A stretch of 7,811 nucleotides of DNA. It comes from Gammaproteobacteria bacterium (GTDB lineage: Bacteria; Pseudomonadota; Gammaproteobacteria; Natronospirales; REEB76). A model generated the notes under the pieces. It searched no databases, had not been told where the DNA came from, and saw only the letters and a program-made list of their open reading frames with translations. Positions 6,166 through 7,811 of the stretch are shown here, piece after piece. The stretch lies in contig DAHVFI010000245.1 in NCBI GenBank assembly GCA_027317045.1, positions 1 through 7,811 of the forward strand, given 5' to 3'. Position 1 is the first letter of the stretch, and every line of letters begins with the position of its first letter. The position numbers and the translations under genes are program-made.

Positions 6166-7791
6166 ATGCGCCTGACGGCGACCGCGGCCAGGGAAATTCA
6201 CCGCCTGATGCTGGAGGCAACGGCGCGTTATGGCCGCGAAGATTTCATCGCGGCCGCCGCCCTGTGCGAACAGGCGCTGAGCTTATCGCCGGAATTTCCC
6301 GATGCGCTGCACCTGCTGGGTTTGTGCCGCTGGAAAAGCGGCAATTTGTTGGAGGATGCCCTGCGACTGCTCACCCGGGCCCAGGAATTGAAACCCGGTG
6401 ATGCTCAGTTGTGGCACAACCTGGGCATTGTGCGTGAGCAAAACGACGACGTCCCCGGCGCCCATGACGCTTTCCAGCGCGCCGTGGAACTCAATCCCGG
6501 CAACGCCGAGTCCCATTACAATTTAGGCGTCACGCGTGCGGCGCTGCAGGATGCGGACGGTGCCGAAACCGCCTACCGGCAGACCCTGGCATTGGATAAC
6601 CGGCATGCAGGCGCCGCCGCAGGGCTCGCGGCTATCTCCGAAACCCGCAACCGGCTTGAGGAGGCCGAACGCTGGCTGGCAATCGCACTGCGGGAGGACC
6701 CGCGGGACGCGGTCGGCAACCTGACCCAGGCGCAATTGGACTTCCGCGGGGGACGCTTTGGGCAAGCGGCGACGCGGCTGGAAGTCCAGCTTGAGCATCC
6801 ACTGTCCGCGGTCAACCGTTCCCTGACTCTCGGCCGGCTGGGGATGGTCTACGACCGCCTCGGGCAAGCTGAGCGTGCCTTCGATGCTTTCATGCAAGCC
6901 AAGGAGGTGCTGCACACGCTTTTGGGGGAAGCGCCGGATGACGACCTGTATGGGTTAGCTGTGGCTGCGCGCATGCAACGCCTGTTCGCGGTGCTGGCGA
7001 AGGATAGCAGTGCGCCGGCCGATGACACGACCGGGATCGCGCCGGTATTTCTGGTGGGGTTTCCGCGTTCCGGCACCACGCTGCTGGATCAGATACTGGC
7101 CTCCCATCCACGTATCGTGGTGCTGGAAGAGCGGGAGACGCTGCGGGACGTCCTTAACGATCATGCGATTTCCGATTCACGCTTGACGGAATTCGCCCAT
7201 TGCGATGACGGCGTATTGCAAAAGTATCGCGACGGTTATTGGGCGCGTGTTTCTGGATGCATGCCGGAGCGGCCCCGCGACAAGCTGTTCATCGACAAAC
7301 TGCCGCTCAACACCATGATGCTGCCGCTGATTCACCGCTTGTTTCCTTCGGCACGCATCATTTTCGCGGTACGTGATCCGCGCGACGTGGTGCTTTCCTG
7401 TTTTATGCAGAGTTTCGAACCGAATGCCGCCATGCGGCATTTTTTCACTTTGCAGAGCACGGTGCGCTATTACACCGCGGTCATGGAGGTCGGCCGGCAG
7501 GCGCTGTCAGTATTTCCCGGATGCATGCACCGGCTGCGTTACGAGGATCTGGTGGAAGATACGGCAGCTGAAGCTGGACGCTTGCTGGCTTTTCTCGGTG
7601 TGGAGTGGGAACCCGCGGTGCTGGAATTCCACAAGACTGCGCAACAGCGGCGCATCAACACACCCAGCTACCATCAGGTCACGCAGCCCATCTATAAATC
7701 GGCGCGCCAGCGCTGGCGGAATTATGCGGGCCATCTGCAGCCGGTATTGCCGCAACTGCAGGCATTTGTGGACTATTTCGGTTATTCGTGA
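6166..7791 (+). CDS. TPR-repeat sulfotransferase (PAPS-dependent, TPST-like motifs)
   Basis: A 541-residue two-domain protein. Residues about 16-250 contain roughly five or six TPR-like helical repeats (for example HNLGIVREQNDDVPGAHDAF and HYNLGVTRAALQDADGAETA), a protein-binding scaffold. Residues about 290-541 are a sulfotransferase domain that moves sulfate from PAPS to an acceptor. FLVGFPRSGTTLLDQIL (295-311) is the 5'-phosphosulfate loop; AVRDPRDVVLS (401-411), with Arg403 and Ser411, is the 3'-phosphate site. HP at 314-315 followed by EE at 321-322 resembles tyrosylprotein sulfotransferases, where a Glu in the same place is the catalytic base. There is no signal peptide or membrane segment, so it is probably cytoplasmic. 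The ATG starts one base after the reductase stop and has no clear Shine-Dalgarno, so translational coupling is likely. The acceptor could be protein, glycan or small molecule; the TPRs favour a protein partner, but that is inference. Confidence 0.92.
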   Translation: MRLTATAAREIHRLMLEATARYGREDFIAAAALCEQALSLSPEFPDALHLLGLCRWKSGNLLEDALRLLTRAQELKPGDAQLWHNLGIVREQNDDVPGAHDAFQRAVELNPGNAESHYNLGVTRAALQDADGAETAYRQTLALDNRHAGAAAGLAAISETRNRLEEAERWLAIALREDPRDAVGNLTQAQLDFRGGRFGQAATRLEVQLEHPLSAVNRSLTLGRLGMVYDRLGQAERAFDAFMQAKEVLHTLLGEAPDDDLYGLAVAARMQRLFAVLAKDSSAPADDTTGIAPVFLVGFPRSGTTLLDQILASHPRIVVLEERETLRDVLNDHAISDSRLTEFAHCDDGVLQKYRDGYWARVSGCMPERPRDKLFIDKLPLNTMMLPLIHRLFPSARIIFAVRDPRDVVLSCFMQSFEPNAAMRHFFTLQSTVRYYTAVMEVGRQALSVFPGCMHRLRYEDLVEDTAAEAGRLLAFLGVEWEPAVLEFHKTAQQRRINTPSYHQVTQPIYKSARQRWRNYAGHLQPVLPQLQAFVDYFGYS

Positions 7792-7811
7792 GCAGCCGGC
7801 ATAAAAAATCC

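Noticed and set aside
7792..7811. A run of A near the right edge (ATAAAAAATCC) as a terminator after the sulfotransferase
   Set aside because: No stem is visible in the 20 bases left, and the tract is A rather than T for plus-strand transcription.

Overview
The window looks like chromosomal DNA from a moderately high-G+C gammaproteobacterium. The basis is a full-length PepQ-type prolidase, secreted S10-family serine carboxypeptidases and a TPR-sulfotransferase, a mix I associate with Xanthomonadales-like or Steroidobacter-like soil and water lineages. That placement is inference from gene content. No phage, insertion sequence, tRNA, rRNA or CRISPR array is visible.

The left two thirds is read on the minus strand. 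In transcription order it holds a 441-residue Xaa-Pro dipeptidase (pepQ, 5075 to 3750), a 444-bp non-coding gap, an exported S10 serine carboxypeptidase-like protein (3304 to 1772), a strong intrinsic terminator (1745 to 1714), a second paralogous exported S10 protein (1655 to 108), and the signal peptide of a further exported protein cut by the window edge (69 to 1). Both S10 proteins keep the Ser-Asp-His triad and the NGGPGSSS oxyanion-hole motif, so they are probably active periplasmic or secreted carboxypeptidases. Together with cytoplasmic prolidase, which splits Xaa-Pro dipeptides, they suggest a peptide-scavenging locus: exported enzymes trim peptides and PepQ finishes proline-containing dipeptides inside the cell.

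The right third is read on the plus strand, divergently from pepQ across a 117-bp spacer. It holds an aldo/keto reductase strikingly like eukaryotic Kv-channel beta subunits (5193 to 6164). One base after its stop begins a fusion of TPR repeats to a PAPS-dependent sulfotransferase with tyrosylprotein-sulfotransferase-like motifs (6166 to 7791). The two are almost certainly translated from one mRNA.

Most of the window is ordinary metabolism. The parts most worth a second look are the terminator between the two carboxypeptidase paralogs with no obvious promoter behind it, the structured low-G+C gap upstream of the first carboxypeptidase, and the reductase/sulfotransferase pair with unknown substrates. 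I did not find a clearly new biological system.
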